Shown here: piece after piece, positions 28,060 through 40,282 of the stretch
Numbering within the stretch: the first letter of the stretch is position 1
Layout: each line of letters opens with the position of its first letter
Assembly (NCBI GenBank): GCA_002284615.2
Contig: MU069600.1
Coordinates: 321,893-379,249, forward strand
Length of the DNA stretch: 57,357 nt
Origin: Dunaliella salina
Taxonomy: Eukaryota > Chlorophyta > Chlorophyceae > Chlamydomonadales > Dunaliellaceae
Reading direction: 5' to 3'
Position numbers and translations under genes: made by a program
Notes under the pieces: generated by a model
What the model saw: only the letters and a program-made list of their open reading frames with translations
Databases searched by the model: none
Told to the model about the DNA's origin: nothing

Positions 28060-30770
28060 TGTGCATGCAGGTGTAACGTTACCCTGCCAGTTTACTCCGT
28101 GTGCACCGTGTACAATAGTCAGCGAAAAGATGCGCATACTTCCTTCTAAGACAGCACAAGTATTCGTCAGCTTTCCACAGAACCGGTGGAACTACCATTT
28201 ACGTTCGCAACACCTTAGCTCTAGCCACCCAATGCTCTCCAGCCTGTCTTAACTATAAGGGAAGAATTGCCTCTGTTGCATTAAGAGGAACCAACGCTAA
28301 TCTCCTCCTGCTCAGCACCTACTGGCCATCTGGCAGTCCTCATGAAGCTCTCAATGACAGGATTAAAATGCAACAACACATCAAGACTTTGCTGGACACA
28401 CATAGCAACTGCACCCCTCTGATGATTGGGGACATGAATGCCTCGGTTCGAGGTACTGGCCGCACCAGCAGTGTGTCCTATCAAGGTGACAAAATGAACC
28501 GTGAATTTCTTCTCTCTAATAATCAATGCCCCTGCAAAGAAAACACCTGCAGACCTTGGACGCATTACCAAGCTACTGGCAAAGACATCCATAACAATAC
28601 ATGCTACACTTATGGCCGCATCGATGATGTCGTACTACCCTTAGAGTGTGTCTGTAATACTAACCCATGTTACACTGATGAACTAGTCTCTGAGCCCTCC
28701 CGAAATCCCTCAGCGATCATGTTTCGCTCATAGCTAACATACCTCTCAGCGCCCTTAGCATCGGTATCCCTTTTCTTAAAGGAACACAATTCCCTGGCAG
28801 CCTGAGGGCCTACAGAAAGTCCTCATTCGCCCTATTTCGGACTCAGATAGGACAACGTTTGCGCATTCCTTGCAAGACCCAGCGTGTAAGGTCCCCCAAG
28901 GCCTTGAGAATTTGCTTCAAACCCTTGACCCAGCCTGTACTGCCAGTGGAGCCATTATGTTTTTGATAACCTAAAGAACATGCCTGCCAAACAAACCAAT
29001 AACCTTGGGGCACTATGCAATGAACGGACTGTTGATACAGTTGAAATTCTGGCAGAAGGCATCTTTAGCCTCATCCACTCTTCCTATCAAGTAGCACTGA
29101 AAGTGTGCAACATGAAATTATCTCCTCAGACCACAACCACTACAATCCAAAGAATATAAGCAATACACGGTGCAACCTAAAAAAGATACTTTCCTTGATC
29201 AGAACCATCCAGTCTCTTTTACCTTTATATTTAACTCTTTCACCTTAGTATATACACACCTGACAGCACCACCATTTTGAAGCAAAATAGGGAAAATGCG
29301 TACCTCAGGAAAGTTATTTCCGAACTTAACGGCATTCAGCTTGAGATCCTTTCTCTTCCACAACTACAAGATCTCTATGAGAGTGCTAAACAAGCCATCA
29401 CTAACGTAGATAAAATTCGCAATAAAGACAACTTCGAGATTGCTCGTAAAAAGGTACAAGAAGCAAGCAACACAAACAAGTACACAAGGAAACCTTTAAA
29501 GACAAACGCACAACCCAGAACAGGTCTCCGAGCCCTCCAAGATCCAGAGACAGGATACATTGAAACTGAACCAACCAAGCAGGCACAGGTTGTTGGAAAC
29601 TATTACATACAGGCTATGAAGGCAGTAAATATCAAGCATGGCAACTATCTTCCACAAGGAGCCCCGCCGCGGCGTAATTATCCCTGGAAGCAGTCTAAAC
29701 ATTCTGCCCTTTTGCCAGACCCATTTATTATACAGTCAAGAATTACACAAAATGGATTGGAAGGGAAGGATTGAAGAGAATGGCTCCACTCCAAAATCAT
29801 GGATAAAAGCGCCATTAATGAATGCATCAAAACCCTAAGTAATAACAAACAAATCACCACGTTCAGATGGCTTAGTGAATGAGACCCTTTAGAACGCTCT
29901 CCCCCGAAATCCATGAGAGCATTCACAAGCTCTTCATCATCATGTGGGCCATGCGTCTCACCCCGGTGCCTAGGAAATTTAGTTAGACTATTCTAATTAA
30001 CAGAGACAAAGGAGAGGAGACAGATATATCCTCCTACAGGACCTATGGGCTAGCCAACACGCTCTACGAACTCTGAACGCGCATGGTTATTAACACTCTC
30101 TAAGAGTACGCATAAGCACACTCCCTCCTGAGCTCCACACAAGCTGGCTTCCGGGACCAAAAAGACGCCATCCACCAACTCCAAAATGTCATCATGGGAC
30201 TTAAAGATGCCAAAATGTTCGGTAAAGACATATATGCCCTCATTGTAGGTTTCACCTCAGCCTTCAACATTGCTGACCATGGCAGGATGCTCTGGATAAT
30301 GTACAATTTGGGCTTCTCCACTGATGCCATAGACACCGTCAAAAATCTATATGAAAGTGCCACTACTCAAGTAAGACTGCCCTCAGGGGCTAGCACCAAG
30401 CACATTTATGCTGTGAGGGGTACAATTCAAGGTGATGCACTCTCACCCTAGGGAGAGGAAGGCCTTCCTCTTTCCACTCTAAATGGAGCCCCTCTTATGT
30501 TGGCTATACGTAGGGGGGACGCAGCTACAAACATGGATGTGTTCCAGACCAAAACGTTTGTTAACACTACGACAACCACCTTGCAAACAACCTTAGCAGC
30601 ACTGCCTTTGCGGATGACCCACCTCTGTCCAACTAGCACAATACAAGACATGAAAGCACAAGCCAGAAACTCACCCTCTACTTTGACTGGGCCGCACTCA
30701 TTACCGTACAGCATGTTGACCATTATGCAATGTTCGTCTTTTTTTAAGATTTGCGTATTGCACAAAAATT
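28060..30770 (+). mobile_element. LINE fragment L3: endonuclease and reverse transcriptase (decayed)
   Basis: The longest LINE copy here. An apurinic-type endonuclease region contains LMIGDMNAS (about 28418-28445) and YGRIDDVVLP (28612-28640). A linker frame follows (29277-29774). Then come reverse-transcriptase motifs: QAGFRDQKDAIHQLQNVI, FTSAFNIADHGRMLWIMY (with the first conserved Asp replaced by Gly), RGTIQGDALSP (30418-30449) and FADD (about 30609-30620). Stops and frameshifts are scattered, for example Trp to TGA and several TAA/TAG codons around 30075-30130. Non-functional; it probably belongs to the same family as L2. Confidence 0.85.
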
Positions 30771-31590
30771 AGTTTTGAGGTGCGAAATAGGTAAATTTTT
30801 GGGTTTTTTTCGAAAAATTTGGGTGCTATAGGATGGGGGGGGGGGGTGCGCAATGAAATTATTCAATTTGAAAAAAATTAGGGTGCGTAGTGGTCAGGAT
30901 TCCCTACGGTATTTCTTGCAGCAAGACAAAAACTACTGGCATTCTACACAGCCATTCCAGAGAATATTACAGTGGGGTGACTCCTTTTCATAGCCTTAGG
31001 GGAAAATAGAAATTTAAGGACAAAAGGCCCTGTTTCTCCCATCAAGTGAACCATTCCTCTGTATTGCAGTTCAAATGACCATGGACTTTAGCTGAAAGCA
31101 CCAGATCCAGCATGCGTTATTATGCTGCCAAACTGCTAATATACAAATTGTAGCCAATGTGGCCTGCTAGGCCCACACTGTCAAACTCCCAAACATCTCA
31201 ATCGAATGCTTAAAACACAACCTTCGACCACGACAGTGCATCAGTTTACATGCCAGCAGCTTAAAACTCACATATCAAGGCCAACTTCCCTTCACAGGCA
31301 CCTTTCAACCTGTTGCAAACATCTAATGGGCACCGTGTCAGAGATGATATGGTTCTGGCAGCCTGGGAGCATGTGGAGTGCGCTGTCCGATTGATGGCAG
31401 CCCGGGAGAGGACATGTTGGGTCAGTAGACCTTCAAAAACGGACTGCATGCTCTTGATTGTAAAAGTGCCTGTGTGATACCGCAGGATGTTACGCTTCAT
31501 AGCTACAGAAATGTAGGGCATATTTCTAAAAGCATTGCTGATTTTTTTTTAAATCTACTTGCGGTAATAGATTTTGATAGTAAGTTGTCC
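30771..31590. other. No gene recognised; poly-G tract
   Basis: AT-rich sequence with a run of 13 G at about 30834-30847. 31140-31440 has the look of decayed coding DNA but matches no family with confidence. Confidence 0.4.
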
Positions 31591-31725
31591 AGACCGGAAA
31601 CCATTGATGTATAACAACCCAGTGGAAGAGGCCCAAAAAAATTCTGGAGGGGGTGTCCCAAAAAAGTCCAGACCCCCTCTACCCACCCACCACCCCACAA
31701 ACCCCTCCAATTGGATCCATAGAAA
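31590..31725 (+). repeat. Repeat family R1, partial copy
   Basis: The block AAAAAAATTCTGGAGGGGG, then CCACCCACCACCC, then CCAATTGGATCCATA corresponds to the R1 segment at 3440-3530. Confidence 0.55.
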
Positions 31726-31734
31726 CAGAGAAAG

Positions 31735-32140
31735 TCTATGCTCGGCACAGCTAGTGTGCATCAAGGAAAGACCCCAGTCAGCGCTAAAGCTGCGAGTGAG
31801 TGACACCAGACCAAGAAGAACAGAAGTACAGAAATCAATTCCAGCAAGTTGGCTTCCACAAAGGATTACAGGATTACAGGTTTACAGAATGAAAAAGGCC
31901 TGCGGTCAAAACAACTGGCTGCTAGCCTATTCGTAAAAAAGGAAAAGTTCATGAATAAAATTTTAAAGCTTGTTGTTACTTTAATTCAAAATAGAGCGCA
32001 TATGAAAAGACTGTACATGGTGAAAGGTAAGCAAGGAAAGAGCCATCTGAGAAGAAAGATGCAGTTGGCCTCCACCTAGGACACCCTTGACACTGCTGAG
32101 AGGCCCTGTCCAGCAAACTTGAGACCTACCCCACAGCCTC
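31735..32140 (+). repeat. Repeat family R2-related segment
   Basis: Begins AGTCTATGCTCGGCACAGC and GTGCATCAAGGAAAGACC. It continues to AGGCCCTGTCCAGCAAACTT as in 10775-11080. A retroelement scrap with RLTASLF-like coding (about 31850-31970) lies inside and resembles 49749-49937 on the minus strand. Confidence 0.5.
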
Positions 32141-32144
32141 TGAA

Positions 32145-32400
32145 AAAGCTATCCAACACCTCAGCGGTGGAGGGGACTCACAGGTTTAGAAAAGAAAAGA
32201 AAAGTTTGCGCAAGCCAAAAGCCGCGTGTAATAAGGGAAAACCCCCTAACAAAAGTTAGAGGCCTCACAAGGAAGCAGCTTTATGAGCCAGCGTGTCTCC
32301 TTTTTCTTAATTGCTGAAGGGAGAGCTTCTCTGCTACGTAGCTTTTCTTTTCTTCTCTCAGCAAGGGCCCCCCTCTTGCACTGGGGTCAGCCGTTGCCAA
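32145..32400 (+). repeat. Dispersed repeat family R5
   Basis: Has GGTGGAGGGGACTCACAGG, short AAAAG units, GCCAAAAGCCGCGTGTAATA, GTTAGAGGCCTCACAAGG and GTGTCTCCTTTTTCTTAATT. It combines the parts seen separately at 11736-11830 and 16675-16800, so it is the best reference copy. Confidence 0.6.
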
Positions 32401-32539
32401 GAGGTGAGCACGCAATTGTGGGTCCCACTCAACCTCAGGATTCTCAAACATTTCGTTCTTAAATGGATTTGTCTTAGTGTCAGGAGTTATGCTTCCTGGG
32501 GCCTCCTGCAAGAAAGAAAAGTGCGTAGGTAAAAAGTAA

Positions 32540-32795
32540 AAAGTCTACGCTGGAAACAGCCAGCGTGCAGGAAAGACCCAACAGTCAGCGGCAACCATAG
32601 CAGTGAATCCCACACAAAGGAGGCAAGCTATTGACAGCCAAGGTCTGGCGGGTTGTTGCCATCCGTCCAGCTGCACTCCTCCTTCTCCTGCAAGCAACGG
32701 ATCCAGCAGCCTCCCTCCTACCCCCCCAACCCCCATTGCTTGAGTTGCTTCATTGGACGGCATGTTTGGTGCTGTTATTTTGTATTAGGTCTTCA
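32540..32795 (+). repeat. Dispersed repeat family R2, long copy
   Basis: GCTGGAAACAGCCAGC forms a hairpin near the start, followed by GAAAGACCCAACAGTCAGCG and ending GGCATGTTTGGTGCTGTT. 32796-33370 has no gene I recognise. Confidence 0.65.
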
Positions 32796-33369
32796 CAGTG
32801 TGGTAGTGGAGTTCTGTTGCAGCTATGTGGGCTTTGCCTTAGGTTAGGCCGAGTTTGCGGAGAGGCATTTCCAATTAGTATGGTGTGCGATGTGACTCAA
32901 TTATTGCGTTGTGTGCCCCGAAGAATTTTTGTGTGTAGGATCTCTATGGTGTGTTTGTGTTTTTGTGGGTTGGTACCAGGACAAAATCTTAGTTCATTGA
33001 GGTGTACATTTTTGTGTCATGGATTTGTGGGGCAGGACCATAATCAGGCCGACTGAGTTGTGTATTTGATGATTTTCTCGAGGGAACTTCCGTTCAAACA
33101 GCCAATGTGGACGATAGGCACTATTTGGAATTTCCAGGGAGCATAGCCTTCCTGAATTGTGCATGCATCCATAGTAACGATGTAAGGTCCATAAGTTCCT
33201 TTGCTGAGCGCTTTACCACAAATGCTGAGTGCTTGTTGGTGGATGGAACCCACCTTCAGAATTGGCATGGAGTCCATCAGTTTTTCTCTTCACGTTGTTG
33301 AGGAGATTTCTCGCTGCCTACTCCGCCTCTTCTTTCTTGTTTCACTTGCACTTTTGTGTTACCCCCCGA

Positions 33370-33545
33370 GTGCTTTCTGCTTCCTGATTGTGCAGCTTAC
33401 GCCTTGGCCTGCCTTAGAAGTAGAGCACACATGGTGGGCAGGTGGCATTTGGACATGCACCACCCTAAAGAACTCTCCATCAGACACAAGGCTTCCTTCG
33501 GGTGCTGGAGAACAGTTGGAGGTGGTGTTAAAAAACACCATTTGT
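33370..33545 (-). repeat. Relic histone 3' flank with stem-loop
   Basis: Read on the minus strand, 33539-33524 is GGTGTTTTTTAACACC, a histone mRNA stem-loop with a TTTT loop. It is followed by ACCTCCAACTGTT, similar to the sequence after the H3 and H4 stem-loops. The rest aligns with 34190-34330 (CCCTAAAGAACT, TTCCTTC). No histone coding sequence is attached. Confidence 0.65.
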
Positions 33546-33684
33546 TTGTGCGTGGAGTAGGAGGCCACTGTGTGCTTTTACTTTGTAGAAGTGGACAGGG
33601 CTTCTAAAGCATTAATGCAGGCTACGGTGGATTTGCATAAATTCCTCGAGAGGCGACGACAGATTTGCATGATTTCAATTGCTG

Positions 33685-34110
33685 TGTAAGGGGAGCAAGT
33701 GAGCAAAGCATGGTAGCAGCTTGCATGGCACACTCGACTAAGGGCATGCACACATAAAAAGGGCATGCTCTGCAGCAGAATGGTCCTGTTGATGCCCCAT
33801 GCACTGCACATCATCATCATCACCATCATCATCATGATCATCAACATCATCATCACCATCAGGGGTGGATGCTCGGAAGTTCGCTGATGGGATGTGGAGC
33901 AGAATCTGCAACCCTGCCCTGGTGTGTGGTCAAAAGAGCCTCTGGAGCGCATGCTGCTGTTGAATGTGTAAAGGAAGCAAGTGAGCAAGGCAGGAGCACC
34001 TTGCTTGCACACTCAGCTGTTTGCATGCACACACAAACAGGGCATGCTCTGCTGCATAAGGGTCCTGTTGATGCTCCATGCACTGCACGTTAGCATCATC
34101 ATCATCAATA
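33685..34110. repeat. Diverged tandem duplication (two units of about 145 bp)
   Basis: Units at about 33685-33830 and 33966-34110 share GCAAGTGAGCAA, GGGCATGCTCTGC, GGTCCTGTTGATGC and CCATGCACTGCAC. Both end in (ATC)n-like tracts. Confidence 0.7.
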
Positions 34111-34127
34111 CCGCCCCTGTGTCATAA

Positions 34128-34595
34128 ACAGTTGGCTTTGCCATTTTTTTAGCGTCGCTTGTGTCGCTTCCCCTACTTGTCACTGCTTATTGTATTGCTT
34201 ATGCCTCGGCATTGAAGCACACATGTCATGGGAGCAGCTGGCATTTGGCTTTTGCTTCACAAGCGCTACCCTAAAGAACTTTTCATCAGTCCCAGGCTTC
34301 CTTCAGATGATGGACAACAGTGAGAGGTGGTGTTTGGCATGCATCGACACACACACACACACACAACAGTTGGCTTTGCCATTTTTTTAGCGTCGCTTGT
34401 GTCGCTTCCCCTACTTGTCACTGCTTATTGTATTGCTTATGCCTCGGCATTGAAGCACACATGTCATGGGAGCAGCTGGCATTTGGCTTTTGCTTCACAA
34501 GCGCTACCCTAAAGAACTTTTCATCAGTCCCAGGCTTCCTTCAGATGATGGACAACAGTGAGAGGTGGTGTTTGGCATGCATCGACACACACACA
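34128..34595. repeat. Near-perfect 230-bp duplication beside the gap
   Basis: 34128-34357 and 34366-34595 appear identical over about 230 bp. Both begin ACAGTTGGCTTTGCC and end in GCATCGACACACACACA. Each carries a decayed histone 3' flank (AACACCACCTCTCACTGTTG on the minus strand). The second copy stops exactly where the assembly gap begins, so it may be an assembly artefact. Confidence 0.85.
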
Positions 34596-35390
34596 NNNNN
34601 NNNNNNNNNNNNNNNNNNNNNNNNNNNNNNNNNNNNNNNNNNNNNNNNNNNNNNNNNNNNNNNNNNNNNNNNNNNNNNNNNNNNNNNNNNNNNNNNNNNN
34701 NNNNNNNNNNNNNNNNNNNNNNNNNNNNNNNNNNNNNNNNNNNNNNNNNNNNNNNNNNNNNNNNNNNNNNNNNNNNNNNNNNNNNNNNNNNNNNNNNNNN
34801 NNNNNNNNNNNNNNNNNNNNNNNNNNNNNNNNNNNNNNNNNNNNNNNNNNNNNNNNNNNNNNNNNNNNNNNNNNNNNNNNNNNNNNNNNNNNNNNNNNNN
34901 NNNNNNNNNNNNNNNNNNNNNNNNNNNNNNNNNNNNNNNNNNNNNNNNNNNNNNNNNNNNNNNNNNNNNNNNNNNNNNNNNNNNNNNNNNNNNNNNNNNN
35001 NNNNNNNNNNNNNNNNNNNNNNNNNNNNNNNNNNNNNNNNNNNNNNNNNNNNNNNNNNNNNNNNNNNNNNNNNNNNNNNNNNNNNNNNNNNNNNNNNNNN
35101 NNNNNNNNNNNNNNNNNNNNNNNNNNNNNNNNNNNNNNNNNNNNNNNNNNNNNNNNNNNNNNNNNNNNNNNNNNNNNNNNNNNNNNNNNNNNNNNNNNNN
35201 NNNNNNNNNNNNNNNNNNNNNNNNNNNNNNNNNNNNNNNNNNNNNNNNNNNNNNNNNNNNNNNNNNNNNNNNNNNNNNNNNNNNNNNNNNNNNNNNNNNN
35301 NNNNNNNNNNNNNNNNNNNNNNNNNNNNNNNNNNNNNNNNNNNNNNNNNNNNNNNNNNNNNNNNNNNNNNNNNNNNNNNNNNNNNNNNNN
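34596..35390. other. Assembly gap (795 N)
   Basis: A run of undetermined bases between CA repeats. Its true length and content are unknown; further histone genes could be missing here. Confidence 1.

Positions 35391-35452
<62 letters not shown>
35391..35452. repeat. (CA)n microsatellite at gap edge
   Basis: About 31 AC units directly after the N run. A second run of similar length is at 35819-35877, between the last histone-flank duplicate and the H4 stem-loop. Confidence 0.95.
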
Positions 35453-35456
<4 letters not shown>

Positions 35457-35818
35457 AGGAAACAACTGCGCTAAGGAGACAACAGTGGGAAGTGCACAGC
35501 TGAACCAATGATGAAACTGAGAATTGAGTGCACCAGTCTGTCAGATCCTGAGAAAGACGCTCCAGAACAATGTGCTCTTCATCTTGCAGTGTGCCAGTCG
35601 CATTCGTTGATTGAAATCTTGAGGTGCTGGAAGGGCATCTGTTCCCATGATGCCGTTGCCAATATGATACCAACTGCAAAAGCCAAGACTAAGGCATGCA
35701 TGAAGACTATCTGGCATTTGACATGTGCTTCAAGCTCTTTCCTTCATGCAGCCTAAAGGCAAGCGTAATTCTCCATCTTTCTTTTACTTCAGGTGCACTA
35801 ACACTTTTCCTCAGACAG

Positions 35819-35826
35819 ACACACAC

Positions 35827-35877
<51 letters not shown>
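35819..35877. repeat. (CA)n microsatellite
   Basis: CA run with one GC interruption, about 40 bp beyond the 3' stem-loop of H4. Confidence 0.95.
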
Positions 35878-35879
<2 letters not shown>

Positions 35880-35916
35880 AAATTCAAGTGTGACATTGGA
35901 AACAACAGTAGATGGT

Positions 35917-35932
35917 GGTGTTGAAAAACACC
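35917..35932 (-). terminator. Histone mRNA 3' stem-loop of H4
   Basis: Minus-strand GGTGTTTTTCAACACC: a six-base-pair stem with loop TTTC, 46 nt after the H4 stop codon. This is the 3'-end signal of replication-dependent histone mRNAs, bound by SLBP in animals and green algae. It is identical to the H3 copy. Confidence 0.93.
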
Positions 35933-35978
35933 GTTCTTGTTGCCTTGTGGGGAGGAAGACAAGTCTGCTCCAAGCTGC

Positions 35979-36954
<976 letters not shown>

Positions 36955-37065
36955 GCTGCCTGCCTAGAAGGGCATGCTGTGGGGATGAGGGGCAAGGGAT
37001 GGCACAGTCAAACCACTTGCAAACACACATGGGGCCATCCCTCAACATAAACAACGACAACAAAC

Positions 37066-37081
37066 GGTGTTTTTCAACACC
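37066..37081 (+). terminator. Histone mRNA 3' stem-loop of H3
   Basis: GGTGTTTTTCAACACC, identical to the H4 signal, 111 nt after the H3 stop. The following ACCACCCACTGTTGG resembles the sequence after the H4 loop (ACCATCTACTGTTG) and may be a downstream processing element. Confidence 0.92.
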
Positions 37082-37464
37082 ACCACCCACTGTTGGCTGT
37101 GCTTGGAAGCAAAGATGTAATTGGAAGCAAAGACAGCTCTTGGCAGAAGTCGCATGTGCTTGCACTTGTGCCAGAGTGCATGCTTTAGACCTGTTTGCAT
37201 GTAATTAGAAAAGATACATGTCTCGTGGCCAGCCTGCCGTACTTAATGCATGGAGGAGAGGAACTCGTTAATTGGCAAGCTGTAAGTATGGAAACGAAAG
37301 CTTTTGCTTCATGCAAGCTTCTTTCCTTCCTTCAGGAAAGAAAGAAGCTTACTGACTGCAAGGCAAAAGAATTGCAGGCACTTCATTTCTCAAATCTTAC
37401 AAATCCAACCAATATTCATCATTAACTTATTGAAGATATCATGAATCATGTGAGATTATCATGT

Positions 37465-37784
37465 AACGGTGCGTTTCTAAAGGGGCAATTATCAATTAAT
37501 CATTTATTCAAAAATGAATTAATTGCAAATCACAATTCCAACCACAATTAATTAGTGCAATTAATGGCAAAATGTAATTAATTCATGGAATTAATGATTA
37601 ATGGACCTCCCCCCCCTCCATTCACCATTAATTCCTTGCAATTAATTCATAAATCCAATTAATTGCACTTGCTAATTACAAATTTGGAAATGCAAAAGCA
37701 ATTAATTCACCAATTTTCCATCTAGTGCAATTAAACAGTGCAATTAACGCTGGATTAATTGCAAGTGGTTGGAAATGCACCGTA
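37465..37784. mobile_element. AATTAATT-rich MITE
   Basis: The ends are imperfect complements: ACGGTGCGTTTCTAA on the left, and TTGGAAATGCACCGT on the right, with GCAATTA and TAATTGC further inward. The interior is packed with AATTAATT and CAATTAATT words. About 320 bp, non-coding. The end motif ACGGTG is shared with the 81-bp elements at 39562 and 40142. Confidence 0.55.
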
Positions 37785-37789
37785 AGACA

Positions 37790-38610
37790 GCAGGAGGGTA
37801 AAAAATTTTGCAGGACCTCATGTCAAATTTTTAGGTGGGACTCCCTGAGAGATCCACCCACCCCGAAACCCCTTCCAGTACCCCAATCCTTTCAAAAAGG
37901 GTACCAATCTGCTCCTCTTTCAATTCCCCTTCCATCTGCGTACCAATCGCAATGAAAAATTGAGTTGGAGCAGAGTTATGGGGCAAAAATTGAGGAGCGG
38001 ACGTTCATGCAAATCTGCCCTTTCAGGCACCCATAACTGGCTTGCAAGTCCACAAAGTGTCTTTCTGACTTCACCATAGTTACAAGGTTACAATGGAATA
38101 TAAGCCTTCAGCCATAAGGTTGGCTGCTCAACGTGAAGTCCTTTGATGAGCACAAACACAGGCAACTCTTGAAAAAACATTGAGAAAACTGATGTTATGT
38201 CTCAAGAAGACAAGATGAAGTCCAGAAGGACAGCGTATGTGTTTTTTGTTCACAGAGGAAGCTTCACCATACACGAACACATCAAACTTTGTCAGTTTCC
38301 TGGAAGTTTGAACTGGGTTGCGCATTCATGCGCATGTGGCACTGACTCTGATTCATGCACAGAGACCCCCCTTTCGCCTAATTTGCTTAAGGGGGGTGCC
38401 AATCGACAGTTCAAGAGCTCAGGATTCCGACGATATTAGAATTCCGTGGAAGTGTCCCAGAAAAATTCTGGAGGGGGGTCCCAAGAAGTCGAACCCCCCT
38501 CAGCCCCCCACCTCCTCCAATTGGACCCTATATATATCAATCGATAGCTCTCGATCTCAGGATCCCAAATCTATAGTTTTTACAAAGAATTGCACATGAG
38601 GTCCAAAAGT
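37790..38610 (+). repeat. Dispersed repeat family R1 copy
   Basis: Same orientation and block order as 2920-3600 (GGTACCAATCTGCTCC, GAGTTATGGGGCAA, GGCACCCATAACTGGCTTG, GACAGTTCAAGAGCTCAGGA). An internal block around 38105-38260 (GGTTGGCTGCTCAACGTGAAG ... GAAGACAAGATGAAG) is repeated at 38735-38850. Confidence 0.7.
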
Positions 38611-39029
38611 TATGCTTTCTCCAGCCTCCTGAAGACAGGAATCAAAAAGTCGGAGGATCCCAGATGACCTCAGATCACTCCTAAGTTTTGTGTTTGTGAT
38701 ACAAGTTACAATGGGATCTAAGCCCTCAGCCATAAGGTTGGCTGCTCGGCGTGAAGTCCTTTGTTGAGCACAAACACAGGCTATTCTAAAACACTGAAAA
38801 ACTGATGTAATGTCTCAAGAAGACAAGATGAAGTCCAGAAGGACAGCGTATGTGTTATGTGTCCACAGAGGGAGCAGTAAGACAAGGAAGTAGGGGGGAG
38901 AAGAAATGGACAGCTCTACTTGAAACCAGAAGGGCTGGCCAGGTTCTGACCAGTATCACAAGATGACACAAGAGCTGCATGAACGTATGTTTGGAGTTTC
39001 TCTATGTGCACTCCTTTTTACAACAGCAG

Positions 39030-39280
39030 CTAGCTAGCCTTGAGATACTCAAATAACAGTAGCAGTAAATATCCTGCATGTTCAACAAAGGAAAGAAGGT
39101 CAGAATGGCACTTTTGGCACTGCCCCTTGTGCTGAATTATCTTTAAGGGAACTGGCTGAAATCCTGTAACCACCAACTACTGGGTATTTCCACTCCATTT
39201 GTTTGCAATGATAATTATCAAGGACTCTCAATCACCAAAACCACCCAATTCGGTGCAGTGGTTGGTCTGGAAATTTGGTG
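39030..39280 (+). repeat. Dispersed repeat family R3 copy
   Basis: Shares AAGGGAACTGGCTGAAA, ACTCCATTTGTTTGC and CCCAATTCGGTGCAGT with 19100-19590. A TTCGCGCCGCGGCTGAT tail is shared with 49115-49140 (TTCACGTTGCGGCTGAT). Confidence 0.65.
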
Positions 39281-39561
39281 GTGAGAATGAGGGTTCGCGC
39301 CGCGGCTGATGAGGCATGTGTGTATAGCAGCACCCATGTAGGCCACAGGAACCTAAATTCAGAAAGATGTTCCTTAAAAAGGAAACGTAGCTGTTGGAAA
39401 AAGATTGGGATTTGAACCCTGCACGCTGAAACGGAAGCGTGTTCAGCTATTCCTGTTGAATTCCGTTATCCCCGAATAACAGAGTACTTGTACCTCCTGA
39501 TAGGTTTTTCAGCGAATTGATATTCGTTTGGACATGTTTTGGATACTTGGCATGCGGATGC

Positions 39562-39642
39562 TGTAACGGTGGCTGTTAAAACGAATTGCGCCCTGAATGA
39601 CGCTGGTCGCACCCCCACTTCCTTTTTACTTACACCGTTACA
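39562..39642. mobile_element. 81-bp inverted-end element, copy 1
   Basis: The ends TGTAACGGTG and CACCGTTACA are perfect inverted repeats of 10 bp. Copy 2 at 40142-40222 is also exactly 81 bp and about 86% identical. Either a tiny MITE with TA target or one of two short LTRs. Confidence 0.65.
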
Positions 39643-39760
39643 GTACCTTCCCCCGTTGGAGCCGAACCTCCACGGAGGCAACTCAAGGTGCTGCAAGGTG
39701 TACCCGGCCGAAGTCGAAGCCGTGCGAGCAACTGCTCCCCCCATCATTTGAGAAAAACGG

Positions 39761-40129
39761 TCAATTGACTGGCAATGGCATAAACTCTAATTGTCCTTGA
39801 CATTTAGAAAAACCAGATTTGCAAATTTCAATTTCATCAAGAATTACGGCTTTCATTGCAGGATAAAATACTTTACAACATTGTAAATAATGGGGAGACA
39901 AAGGAGTGAACAATTTGTTTAAATCAATCTTGGTTGATTGAAATAATTTGGTAACATTATTTTTGACCTTTTCAAGGACAAGTACTTTTTTTGCAACATT
40001 TTTTTTGAATTCTATGAATTGTGATAGAAGAACCATTCCAAGATGATATACATTGTTATCAGCATGAATCAGATATATGTAACCATGTGTCATGTTGTTC
40101 ACACACCCAAGACTCGAAACCCGGTTCAT
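39761..40129 (-). CDS. Unidentified ORF with weak T5orf172/MUG113-like start, AT-rich
   Basis: 122 codons, ATG to stop, in a stretch distinctly richer in A+T than its surroundings. The N-terminal part GYIYLIHADNNVYHLGM resembles the opening of the T5orf172/MUG113 domain (usually YIYLI...YKIG), common in phages, giant DNA viruses and some eukaryotic genomes. A later LEKVKNNVTKLFQ recalls that domain's Glu-Lys helix. The rest does not match the pattern, and I would not exclude chance. It lies between the two 81-bp repeats and beside the chromovirus. Confidence 0.3.
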   Translation of the reverse strand: MNRVSSLGCVNNMTHGYIYLIHADNNVYHLGMVLLSQFIEFKKNVAKKVLVLEKVKNNVTKLFQSTKIDLNKLFTPLSPHYLQCCKVFYPAMKAVILDEIEICKSGFSKCQGQLEFMPLPVN

Positions 40130-40141
40130 TTGCTATCAGAT

Positions 40142-40222
40142 TGTAACAGTGGCTGTGAAAAAGAATTGCGCCCTGAATGATGCCGGTTGCAACCCCATTT
40201 CCTTTTAACTAACACTGTTACA
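40142..40222. mobile_element. 81-bp inverted-end element, copy 2
   Basis: The ends TGTAACAGTG and CACTGTTACA are perfect inverted repeats. Relative to copy 1, position 7 from the left and the matching position from the right have both changed (G to A and C to T), so pairing is kept. It may belong to the 3' LTR of the adjacent Gypsy element. Confidence 0.6.
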
Positions 40223-40282
40223 GATGCCAAATAAGTTTGACTGATGCAGATTTTCTTCATAATTTTCGGTCTGTGTCGTTAC

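Noticed and set aside
34320..35679. Frames spanning the N run
   Set aside because: They are open only because undetermined bases hide stop codons.
37445..37760. Replication origin or scaffold-attachment region in AATTAATT-rich DNA
   Set aside because: The composition is explained by an inverted-repeat element with defined ends; there is no independent evidence for an origin.
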